Assembly: GCA_964586425.1 (NCBI GenBank)
Contig: CAZPHI010000021.1
Span: 1-34,830, forward strand
Reading direction: 5' to 3'
Source of the DNA: CAZPHI01 sp964586425
GTDB lineage: Bacteria; Bacillota; Clostridia; Lachnospirales; Lachnospiraceae
DNA: 34,830 bases
This document shows, one piece after another, positions 24,065-31,523 of the stretch (its first letter is position 1; the number at the start of each line of letters is the position of its first letter). A program made the translations under genes and the position numbers. The notes beneath the pieces were generated by a model that was not told the origin of the DNA, made no database searches, and worked only from the letters and a program-made list of their open reading frames with translations.

Positions 24065-24454
24065 TTAATTATTCTCCATCTTAACGCCACATATCTTAAT
24101 GTTAACTATCTCTACTTCCAAACCTGTCATTGTCTCAATTGCAGATTTTACATTATTCTGAACCTTTTTTGAAACATCTGGTATAGAATAACCATAATCA
24201 AGCATTAATGCAAGATCAACAATCACTGATGATTCACCAACTGCAACCTTAACACCCTTTGAAAGATTCTTCATTCCTAACTTGCTTACAAGTTCATTAG
24301 TTATGTTTCCTGCCATTGAATCAACGCCCTCAACTTCAGTAGCGGCAAGTCCTGCAATTATTGCAACGACTTCATCAGCAACTCTTACCTCTCCTATATT
24401 AACATTCTCATGTATAGTATAATTATTGCCTTTTTCTTCAAATTCTTTTGTCAT
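24065..24454 (-). CDS. Asp23/Gls24 family envelope stress protein
   Basis: 129 residues, the normal length. NVNIGEVRVADEVVAIIAGLAATEVEGVDSM and the C-terminal SAIETMTGLEVEIVNIKICGVKM are typical of the Asp23 (YqhY/AmaP-associated) family. Homologues in this position (YqhY) sit beside acc or nusB genes; members localise at the membrane and affect envelope homeostasis, but the biochemical role is unknown. AGGAGG precedes the ATG. It has its own promoter at 24495-24523 and terminator at 24000-24054, so it is a single-gene unit between spoIIIA and nusB. Confidence 0.93.
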   Translation of the reverse strand: MTKEFEEKGNNYTIHENVNIGEVRVADEVVAIIAGLAATEVEGVDSMAGNITNELVSKLGMKNLSKGVKVAVGESSVIVDLALMLDYGYSIPDVSKKVQNNVKSAIETMTGLEVEIVNIKICGVKMENN

Positions 24455-24494
24455 TGTGCGACCTCCTGTTTATCAACAAGTATTATTAACTACC

Positions 24495-24523
24495 ATTATA
24501 ATAAATATTTCTAATTATTGCAA
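24495..24523 (-). promoter_or_regulatory. Sigma-A promoter of asp23
   Basis: Minus-strand TTGCAA (24518-24523), 17 bp, TATAAT (24495-24500), 40 bp before the ATG. It overlaps the last codons of spoIIIAH, so asp23 is expressed vegetatively as well as possibly by sporulation read-through. Confidence 0.75.
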
Positions 24524-25116
24524 ATGTTTATTGTAATCTTATCTGCATTTACCTGTGTTTTTCTCTTAACCACATCTTCAATTTGTGCTCTCTGCACATC
24601 TGTAAGCTCTGTAACACCTACAACGACATCAACACCAGTATCCGTAATTGATACTACTATGTTGCTAAATCCTTTGGCTTCAAGAAGAAGTTCTGCTGCA
24701 ATTTCCTTCTCCGAATAGTCTGCGATCTTCGACATCTGCTTAATTGCGTCCTGTTTTGAACTTTCTGATAAAGTCTGATTATTCACAATTTCAATTAATG
24801 ACTCTTTATTTCTTGCTCGAATCTGTTCTCTATTAATCTTAGCCTCTGATATAATTCCACTTATATTAACATTACCAGAGCCTGTAAGAATAGCTGTTCC
24901 AGGTTCAATCAAGCTGCTATCAGGCAGTGTCACATCAGGTTCTACATCATTAACCACAACTTCCTTCTCTTCCTGACTTTCCTGCTCAACCTTAGTCTCA
25001 TTCTTATTATTAAGCAAATCTCTCAAATTCCCCGAATAATTAATATAACCTGCAACTGCTATCATTATTGCAAATGCTGTTATAACAATCTGATTTTTTT
25101 TAATATGCCCCTTCAA
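24511..25116 (-). CDS. spoIIIAH: Stage III sporulation protein AH
   Basis: 201 residues from TTG at 25114-25116, which has GGAGG 6 bp upstream; the in-frame ATG at 25131 lies before that GGAGG. One membrane segment (about residues 8-25) is followed by an acidic linker and a C-terminal YscJ/FliF-like ring-building domain (SEKEIAAELLLEAKGFSNIVV to NADKITINICNN). It forms the mother-cell half of the SpoIIIAH-SpoIIQ channel across the engulfment septum. It is the last gene of spoIIIA. Confidence 0.95.
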   Translation of the reverse strand: MKGHIKKNQIVITAFAIMIAVAGYINYSGNLRDLLNNKNETKVEQESQEEKEVVVNDVEPDVTLPDSSLIEPGTAILTGSGNVNISGIISEAKINREQIRARNKESLIEIVNNQTLSESSKQDAIKQMSKIADYSEKEIAAELLLEAKGFSNIVVSITDTGVDVVVGVTELTDVQRAQIEDVVKRKTQVNADKITINICNN

Positions 25117-25139
25117 TTTTAACCTCCACATTATTATAA

Positions 25140-25727
25140 TTATTCACACATATCAAGTACCTGAATCTTATGTATGGGAACATCCAACAACGCTTCAACA
25201 GCTAATGTTATAGTTGAAGCAACTTGTTTATCCTTTGCCCCCTGCGCCAGCACAATAACTCCGTTAATTTCAGGTTGATTAATATAAGCAACATATGGCT
25301 GGTTTCCTGTATCTGATTCATAATATACATAGTCCTGTTCAACATTTTTTTCACTCTGTGTTTTGTTTTGAGCGTTATCACTTTCATTAATTATATTCTC
25401 CGTGGTTTTATTCTTACTAACTAATATATTTTCGCCAGTATTCTTGAATGTTATCATTACCTTTACTTCACCAGCTCCTTCCATCTCACCTAACATTTTA
25501 CTCAGTTTGTTCTCCAGATATTCTTCATATTCATATAGGGAATTACTATCTTTGTTAACAGATGATGTTATCGATTGGTCTTTGTCTTCATCCCCTCCTT
25601 TTTTGCTGGTTGGAATAGTAATTACAAGTAATAAGACTCCAAAAAGAATAATAAGAATTATTTTTTGAGAAGATGCATGATTTTTAATTTTTTCAAGTAT
25701 ATCCCTTATATCTAATTTAGTTTTCAA
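25140..25727 (-). CDS. spoIIIAG: Stage III sporulation protein AG
   Basis: 195 residues, starting at TTG 25725-25727 with GGAGG 5 bp upstream and overlapping the spoIIIAF end by 11 bp. One N-terminal membrane segment (about 23-39, IILIILFGVLLLVITI), a charged linker, then the conserved EYEEYLENKLSKMLGEMEGAGEVKVMITFKN and INGVIVLAQGAKDKQVASTITLAVEALLDVPIHKI. SpoIIIAG forms a large ring in the forespore feeding channel. Confidence 0.95.
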   Translation of the reverse strand: MKTKLDIRDILEKIKNHASSQKIILIILFGVLLLVITIPTSKKGGDEDKDQSITSSVNKDSNSLYEYEEYLENKLSKMLGEMEGAGEVKVMITFKNTGENILVSKNKTTENIINESDNAQNKTQSEKNVEQDYVYYESDTGNQPYVAYINQPEINGVIVLAQGAKDKQVASTITLAVEALLDVPIHKIQVLDMCE

Positions 25728-26274
25728 TTTTACCTCCAGCTATATTAACATTTATATTTTTAATATCAAGCTTATAGAAGTCTGATATACTGCTTTTTAT
25801 TATTTCTTTGATTTTATTGTCATTTTTTTTAGTTTCAATTGTACTATCATTGTCTTCATATAATCTTTTTATTGTAATATCTATATTATCTATAGAGCCA
25901 AATGAACTGTTGTCCTTATCAAGGCATAATTCTACCTCACAGGAATTAAGTCTGTAGTTATTATTAACAACAATGTTATTAACATTAGATTTTATATCTT
26001 CAATATATGGTTTTATTATTGATTCGTAGCTGTTTATATCTGAATACCTAAGCTCTGCATTCAATTCTGATATATCAATTTCCCTTTTGGCCTTATTGTA
26101 TATCTTATCAAACAACCCATCATTATTGATTAGTGGTTTTATAACTGTAATTATAAGTATTAGTCCCATTACTAATTTTATATATTTTACGTAACTTTTA
26201 TCTGCTGCAAGATTAATGCATATTGTGAACATAATTACAATTATTACAATTCTTTTTACATATTCCATTATCAT
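25717..26274 (-). CDS. spoIIIAF: Stage III sporulation protein AF
   Basis: 185 residues from ATG at 26274 with GAGG 8 bp upstream; ATG two codons later is also possible. Two N-terminal hydrophobic segments (VKRIVIIVIMFTICINLAA and YIKLVMGLILIITVIKPLI) and a C-terminal soluble domain ending DFYKLDIKNINVNIAGGK match SpoIIIAF, a membrane ring component with an EscJ/PrgK-like fold. Confidence 0.92.
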   Translation of the reverse strand: MIMEYVKRIVIIVIMFTICINLAADKSYVKYIKLVMGLILIITVIKPLINNDGLFDKIYNKAKREIDISELNAELRYSDINSYESIIKPYIEDIKSNVNNIVVNNNYRLNSCEVELCLDKDNSSFGSIDNIDITIKRLYEDNDSTIETKKNDNKIKEIIKSSISDFYKLDIKNINVNIAGGKIEN

Positions 26275-26308
26275 ACCCGTCGCCTCTATCAAGAATATAT
26301 TGTTGTTC

Positions 26309-27478
26309 TCACATTGCTGTAAACTTAAAATTCGTAGCAACACACATAACCGCAATATTGATTATAAACATCAGTCCGCTTCCAATTACAGCGCTCATCT
26401 GAATCTTTATTGTATCTGTAAGACCAGATATACATCTAATAATCCTTTTATCGCTGATTGGCTGCATTAGCATAGCAATAATTGTATATGTAATATAAAA
26501 AATCAATAATTTAACACATGGAATAATGCATATTAATATTATGATTATTAGAGCTGCTGCCCCGATACCATTCTTTACCAAAGTTCCTGCTCCGATCAAT
26601 GCTGATGATGCTGTTGTAGCCACACCACCGATAGTTGGAATTGCGCCAAGACTTTTAATAAGAATACTAGTTCCAATAGAATCAGATGCTGGTGTAACCA
26701 TGCTTTGTACAACATTAATTGAGAATACAATTGTCAGACACACCTTGACCATTAATGAAAGGCCCTTTTTAATTGTTACACAGCATTTGTCAAAGAAAGC
26801 TTCTTCGTTGATGTTATTGATAAGACTTAATATCAGATATATTCTTGCTCCCTGCAGAACAACTGTCATGAATACTTTATTAACCAAAAATATACCGATA
26901 ATTATAACCTCATAATAAGCTGCTGCACTCATAGTTCCTGCCGATACTGTAATAGCTGAAATAATTGTCACTACTATCACATTCATAAAATCATTAATTC
27001 CGGTAATTGCACTCTGAGATATATCATATGTCAGTGAAAACACATTCATAAGGAGCGTAACAATCATAAGTAATATTATAAAATGGCTTGTATCACTCAA
27101 TTGCTTATTCTCAAAAGCATCCGACAGTGTCTTAATAATTGCAGCAATAATACATATTATTATAAGTCTTATCAAGTAATCTTTATTCTCGTATATTTCT
27201 CTTGCTAATGTATTCTTTACACTATCAACTATAATATGCCATACGTTCTTAAAATCGCCTTTGATAATAGAACTAACAATAGATGAAAAGCTACAGTTAA
27301 TCGTGCTGTTTTTAATATCTTTATCTATATCATCGATTTTATATTCTTCAAAATAGTCATTAATATAGTCAGATACTACGCCATTGTTGTCATCATTAGC
27401 ATTAACTGTAACTGGCATATAGAAACACATTAATATCACCTGTATAATTATAATAATCTTGACTTGACTATTCTTCAT
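26309..27478 (-). CDS. spoIIIAE: Stage III sporulation protein AE
   Basis: 389 residues from ATG at 27478, preceded by GGGGGGAACA; an in-frame ATG at 27532 lies in the spoIIIAD end. Signal peptide (about 1-26, ending VTVNA) and six to seven membrane segments in the rest. The segment SLINNINEEAFFDKCCVTIKKGLSLMVKVCLTIV and the glycine/alanine-rich IPTIGGVATTASSALIGAGTLVKNGIGAAAL are typical. It is a polytopic membrane part of the forespore-mother cell feeding apparatus. Confidence 0.94.
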   Translation of the reverse strand: MKNSQVKIIIIIQVILMCFYMPVTVNANDDNNGVVSDYINDYFEEYKIDDIDKDIKNSTINCSFSSIVSSIIKGDFKNVWHIIVDSVKNTLAREIYENKDYLIRLIIICIIAAIIKTLSDAFENKQLSDTSHFIILLMIVTLLMNVFSLTYDISQSAITGINDFMNVIVVTIISAITVSAGTMSAAAYYEVIIIGIFLVNKVFMTVVLQGARIYLILSLINNINEEAFFDKCCVTIKKGLSLMVKVCLTIVFSINVVQSMVTPASDSIGTSILIKSLGAIPTIGGVATTASSALIGAGTLVKNGIGAAALIIIILICIIPCVKLLIFYITYTIIAMLMQPISDKRIIRCISGLTDTIKIQMSAVIGSGLMFIINIAVMCVATNFKFTAM

Positions 27479-27509
27479 TGTTCCCCCTATGCTGCTCACA
27501 TGCATCTTT

Positions 27510-27890
27510 TTATGATTTTGTGACAAATTCAATTAATGAAAGCATGACTGGCATGCCACATATAATAATTGATACCTTGGCAAATATTTCAATTTGCCCG
27601 GCCAATGCATTATTGCCTGCATCCTTGCATAATCCAGAGGTTAGTTGTGCTATATATGTAATTCCAAGAATCTTTATTAATATCTTTATATAAGAATTAT
27701 CAATTCCCGTTATATTCTGTATTCTGTTGAACACCCCAATAACAACACCTATACCAGATATTATGTAGTAGCTTAGAATAGCTGAAATTGCAATTATTAT
27801 AATGATTACATATTCATTTTTGCTAATCTTGATCACCTGACATAATATAACAGCAGCAATCACAATAATACATATTTTAATAATATCCAA
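27510..27890 (-). CDS. spoIIIAD: Stage III sporulation protein AD
   Basis: 126 residues starting at TTG 27888-27890 with GGGAG upstream. Almost wholly hydrophobic, with three to four membrane segments and the conserved IKILGITYIAQLTSGLCKDAGNNALAGQIEIFAKV. It lies 12 bp after spoIIIAC. Small multi-pass component of the SpoIIIA complex. Confidence 0.94.
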   Translation of the reverse strand: MDIIKICIIVIAAVILCQVIKISKNEYVIIIIIAISAILSYYIISGIGVVIGVFNRIQNITGIDNSYIKILIKILGITYIAQLTSGLCKDAGNNALAGQIEIFAKVSIIICGMPVMLSLIEFVTKS

Positions 27891-27901
27891 TTCTTTGCTC
27901 C

Positions 27902-28096
27902 CTATAATTCAAACATCTTTTTAACAGTTTCAAATAGATCATATATGTATGGCAAAATCCAAAACAGAACCAGAATAAGTCCTGCCAGACTTGTTATGAA
28001 TGCGTGTTCTTCACGTCCACTATGTTTAAGTATCTGTGAGATAACTGAAACAATGATTCCAACCGCAGCTATTTTAAATATTATACTTACTTCCAT
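27902..28096 (-). CDS. spoIIIAC: Stage III sporulation protein AC
   Basis: 64 residues from ATG at 28096, GAGAGG upstream (a GTG one codon earlier is possible). Two membrane segments flank the conserved SQILKHSGREEHAF, the SpoIIIAC hallmark. Part of the same membrane complex as AD and AE. Confidence 0.94.
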   Translation of the reverse strand: MEVSIIFKIAAVGIIVSVISQILKHSGREEHAFITSLAGLILVLFWILPYIYDLFETVKKMFEL

Positions 28097-28112
28097 CACT
28101 AAACCTCTCTCT

Positions 28113-28631
28113 TTATACGAGCAATAGACATATTATTATACCAACGGTAATTGAACAGCATCTATAAACTCTGCATTGTGTTTCTGTTGTTTTTCTATAT
28201 TCATTAATTGCATATGTAACCTTTTCATTAAGCATCTCAAGATATCTTACATTCATCTCTGAATCTGTATTCTCAATAGCCCGTCCCAAATCGACCAGAT
28301 ATTCATAATCTTCTTTGATAATTCCCTTACCTTCAAATACATTCTTTCCCTCAGTTTCAAATATCTTTGAAAGGCTTGTATTATCCATTGACATAATCGT
28401 ATCCGCAATATTATGAAGATATTTTTTGTAATCACTATTCTTTGTTTTGTTAATACATAATTCTATAATTTCATCCACTGGTGCTTTTGCATATTTGACT
28501 TCACCCTTAACATATAAAAGTATTCTTTGTAATTCATTCAGCCATGATAATCTGTAGTAAATCATACTGCATCTATATAAGCCATATAGAATACACCCTG
28601 CATTAATAATTACTATACCTGCAATCTTCAA
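28113..28631 (-). CDS. spoIIIAB: Stage III sporulation protein AB
   Basis: 172 residues starting at TTG 28629-28631 with GAGG upstream inside the spoIIIAA end. A membrane segment at each end encloses a GspF/PilC-like helical domain with LSWLNELQRILLYVKGEVKYAKAPVDEIIE. It probably acts with the SpoIIIAA ATPase as the motor platform. Confidence 0.93.
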   Translation of the reverse strand: MKIAGIVIINAGCILYGLYRCSMIYYRLSWLNELQRILLYVKGEVKYAKAPVDEIIELCINKTKNSDYKKYLHNIADTIMSMDNTSLSKIFETEGKNVFEGKGIIKEDYEYLVDLGRAIENTDSEMNVRYLEMLNEKVTYAINEYRKTTETQCRVYRCCSITVGIIICLLLV

Positions 28632-28637
28632 TTGTTT

Positions 28638-29525
28638 TTACCTCATTGTCTTAATATTACCCGTGTTACCTTCTCTTGATAAAATAATAGAATGCTTTAA
28701 CATCCCTTCATTAAGAAGCTTTGAGAAATTATATCTGTTGCATATATCCTCCATACCATATCCATGTATAGTTGCTATGAATTTGCATCCGCAATATCCT
28801 GCCCAAATCAAAGCGTCTATATCTTCAGTTCCACCTAGCTCATCTATAGCCACTATTTCAGGACTCATCGTTCGAATAGCCATTACCATGCCATCCTTTT
28901 TGCTTACATTGTCAATAACATCAGTTCTTATTCCAAGATTATTCTGTGGAATTCCTCTATAACAGGCCGCAATTTCGCTTCTCTGGTCAATAACACTTAC
29001 CTTATATCCTTTCATGCTGTTATAACCATTAGACAGATTCCTAATCATATCTCTAAGTAATGTTGTTTTACCCCTTCCTGGTGGAGCAATAATAATTGTA
29101 TTATCAAATCCATTAGCTTTATATAACTTCATTATTACATCATTACTACAGCCAATTATCTCATGTGCAATTCGAATATTAATTGAAGATATATATCTAA
29201 GACTTTTTATTTTGCCAGCTTCAACAACAGCCTCACCTGCAAGTCCTATTCTATGTCCACCTTTTACAGTGATAAATCCGTTTCTTATCTGTTCTTCATA
29301 TGCATATAGTGAAAATGCACTTATATTGTTCATTATTTGGCGTACATTATCCTCTGTTACGATGTATTCAAGAATAATTAATTCTTTCATATTACAAAGT
29401 ATTATTATTGGTTGTCCTATTCTTATTCTAATTTCCTGAATCATCTCCATATTATTTACTGTTTTATCTATATATCTAACTATTGTATCTGGAAGAATCC
29501 TAATAATTTCACTAAAACCTTTCAT
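28638..29525 (-). CDS. spoIIIAA: Stage III sporulation protein AA, ATPase
   Basis: 295 residues. Secretion-type ATPase with Walker A APPGRGKTTLLRDMIRNL (about 147-164) and Walker B AIDELGG, plus the N-terminal IRIRIGQPI and VKGGHRIGLAGE motifs. It energises the SpoIIIA-SpoIIQ channel in the mother cell. First gene of the operon; the 110 bp between it and the MCP gene contains the MCP terminator and a possible sigma-E-like promoter (minus strand GAATAAAA ... AATATACT), which I rate weak. AAAGGAC precedes the ATG. Confidence 0.95.
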   Translation of the reverse strand: MKGFSEIIRILPDTIVRYIDKTVNNMEMIQEIRIRIGQPIIILCNMKELIILEYIVTEDNVRQIMNNISAFSLYAYEEQIRNGFITVKGGHRIGLAGEAVVEAGKIKSLRYISSINIRIAHEIIGCSNDVIMKLYKANGFDNTIIIAPPGRGKTTLLRDMIRNLSNGYNSMKGYKVSVIDQRSEIAACYRGIPQNNLGIRTDVIDNVSKKDGMVMAIRTMSPEIVAIDELGGTEDIDALIWAGYCGCKFIATIHGYGMEDICNRYNFSKLLNEGMLKHSIILSREGNTGNIKTMR

Positions 29526-29595
29526 TTACTTTGTCCTTTTTTTATATTTTAATAGAGTATATTTATATAAACCCTATTTTATTCTTGATTTGCAC

Positions 29596-29639
29596 AAAAA
29601 AAGAACGAGTAGTACTTATAACAGTACTACTCGTTCTTT
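29596..29639 (-). terminator. Strong terminator of the chemotaxis receptor gene
   Basis: A 17 bp perfect stem (29600-29616 with 29623-29639), 6 nt loop, and seven T residues on the minus strand, 17 bp after the stop. It insulates the spoIIIA operon. The symmetric A-run could allow activity on both strands. Confidence 0.92.
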
Positions 29640-29656
29640 ATGATTATTGAATTATA

Positions 29657-31417
29657 TTATTTTTCTTCCTTTAATGTGAATTTGTGTGTATTCTTTGCAA
29701 GTTCTTTTGACATATTAACCATCTGGTCTGTAGCCTGATTACATTCATTAACAATACCTGAAAGTTCTGTCATAGAAGCGGATGTTTCCTCAGTACTTGC
29801 TGCATTCTCCTGTGCAATAGCTGCAAGACTTTCAACAATATTAAGTACATTATCTTTAATAGCTGCAAGACTTTCAACCTGTCCTGCAATATTCTCAACC
29901 TCAGTACTTACATTGTTAATCTCATTATTAAGAGACTGGAATATCTCCATAGTGCTATCTAACTTTTCATTCTGTTCAACAATAATCTTTGATACTTCGC
30001 TCATTGTTGTAACACTCGTATTAGAATTATCAATCAATGCATTAACGATTGCATTAATCTTCTCTGCCGATTCATTAGACTGGTCTGCTAGAACTCTGAT
30101 TTCATCTGCAACTACTGCAAATCCTCTTCCGGCTTCACCAGCTCTGGCAGCTTCAATGCTTGCATTAAGTGATAAAAGGTTAGTCTGACTTGCAATATCT
30201 GCAATAATATTAGTAGCTTCCATAATTTCTTTTGCAGACTGGTTAGTAATATCTGTCTGCTCTTTTACAAGTGATACTGAGTTCTTTGTCTTTTCACTTA
30301 TATCACTAAGAATTGTAAGTGTATCTTTAGCTGTCTGATTATAGCCTTTCATCTTATCTGAACTTGTTTCAAGTGATTCTACACTATTAAGTGTATCATC
30401 AATTGCATTACCCATATTAACCGCTTCATCACTTGCTGACTGAGTCTCTCCTGCCTGTGATGTTGCTCCATTAGCAATTTCCTCGACTGCTATGTCTATA
30501 TTAGATATGGAATTACTAATCTCTCTAAATGAGTCCTTGAACTTGTTAGAGAAGGAGTCAAGGTTAAGTGAAATCTTAATTATATTATTAAGTATGTCAG
30601 TAAATGATTTGATTAATGTATTAACTGATCTAGCTATATCACCAACTTCATCAGCTCTTGATGTAAGTTCATCAGGTATTTCAATATCAAGTGAACCATT
30701 ACCAACATCATTAAGATGACCTACAACTGATTTGATTTTCTGAACTATCTTTCTAACGAATGCTACACCAAGTAAAGTAGCTATAATAAGTACAACAACA
30801 TCAATGATAATTAATGTAACTACATTACTCTGAATAATACTTGTTATCTCTGATTTTTCAACACCTACAAATATCATACCTACAGCTTTAACATTACCAG
30901 GCTGAGCCAATGGTGAATATCTTCCGCTATAAGTTTTGCCATTAATCTCAATCGAATCAAAGTATAGTGTCTCACCAGCAAGTACCTTTGATGAAATTGA
31001 AGCATCAGCTATTGAACCCACTTCTACTTTATGTACAGAATCATCTGCATCCTCATCTGCTACAAAAGATGTTGCCTTAAGTCTGTCATTATAATAAATA
31101 GCAACGTCTAATCCTGTATTCTTCTTGAATTTTTCAAAAAGATCTGCATTAGCTTCTATACTTTTATTACCTTTATAAAGTTCTCCGTTAATCTCAATAT
31201 AATTACCATCTGATAATGCATTCATAACTGATTCTACTGAATATGCTCCAACTCCAAGTTGCTTTTCTGATAAGTTCGAGCCAAGTTTATTAAGCCCAGA
31301 TACACCAGCTGCAATTGTGATTATTGATATAACAAGTATCATAGATACAACAATTGCTAAAATCTTACCAAGAATCTTCATACCCTTTTTCTTGTTTGTT
31401 TTAGTATCAATATCCAT
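29657..31417 (-). CDS. Methyl-accepting chemotaxis protein with Cache-type sensor
   Basis: 586 residues. Membrane segments at about 17-38 and 199-221 enclose an external sensor of about 160 residues, resembling single Cache domains (KKNTGLDVAIYYNDRLKATSFV, then GRYSPLAQPGNVKAVGMIFVG). A HAMP domain follows (about 220-275), then the signalling domain with the hairpin tip motif SIEAARAGEAGRGFAVVADEIRVLADQS. It relays an unknown ligand to CheA/CheW. GGAGG precedes the ATG and a sigma-A-like promoter is at 31460-31488. It suggests a motile organism, but no flagellar gene is in the window. Confidence 0.95.
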   Translation of the reverse strand: MDIDTKTNKKKGMKILGKILAIVVSMILVISIITIAAGVSGLNKLGSNLSEKQLGVGAYSVESVMNALSDGNYIEINGELYKGNKSIEANADLFEKFKKNTGLDVAIYYNDRLKATSFVADEDADDSVHKVEVGSIADASISSKVLAGETLYFDSIEINGKTYSGRYSPLAQPGNVKAVGMIFVGVEKSEITSIIQSNVVTLIIIDVVVLIIATLLGVAFVRKIVQKIKSVVGHLNDVGNGSLDIEIPDELTSRADEVGDIARSVNTLIKSFTDILNNIIKISLNLDSFSNKFKDSFREISNSISNIDIAVEEIANGATSQAGETQSASDEAVNMGNAIDDTLNSVESLETSSDKMKGYNQTAKDTLTILSDISEKTKNSVSLVKEQTDITNQSAKEIMEATNIIADIASQTNLLSLNASIEAARAGEAGRGFAVVADEIRVLADQSNESAEKINAIVNALIDNSNTSVTTMSEVSKIIVEQNEKLDSTMEIFQSLNNEINNVSTEVENIAGQVESLAAIKDNVLNIVESLAAIAQENAASTEETSASMTELSGIVNECNQATDQMVNMSKELAKNTHKFTLKEEK

Positions 31418-31459
31418 ATCTTAACCTCCATGAATAATTTTTTTGTAATAATTGTATAT

Positions 31460-31488
31460 ATTTTATCATATAATGATATAAAAGTCTA
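31460..31488 (-). promoter_or_regulatory. Possible promoter of the chemotaxis receptor gene
   Basis: Minus-strand TAGACT (31483-31488), 17 bp, TAAAAT (31460-31465), about 42 bp before the ATG. The -35 element is weak. No sigma-28 (TAAA-N15-GCCGATAA) promoter, usual for motility genes, is seen. Confidence 0.45.
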
Positions 31489-31523
31489 TAAAACTAAGAT
31501 GCAAATACTACATATTTTTTACA

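Noticed and set aside
29526..29595. Clear sigma-E promoter for spoIIIA
   Set aside because: Only a loose match is visible, and similar AT-rich matches occur by chance nearby; mentioned under spoIIIAA but not listed as a feature.
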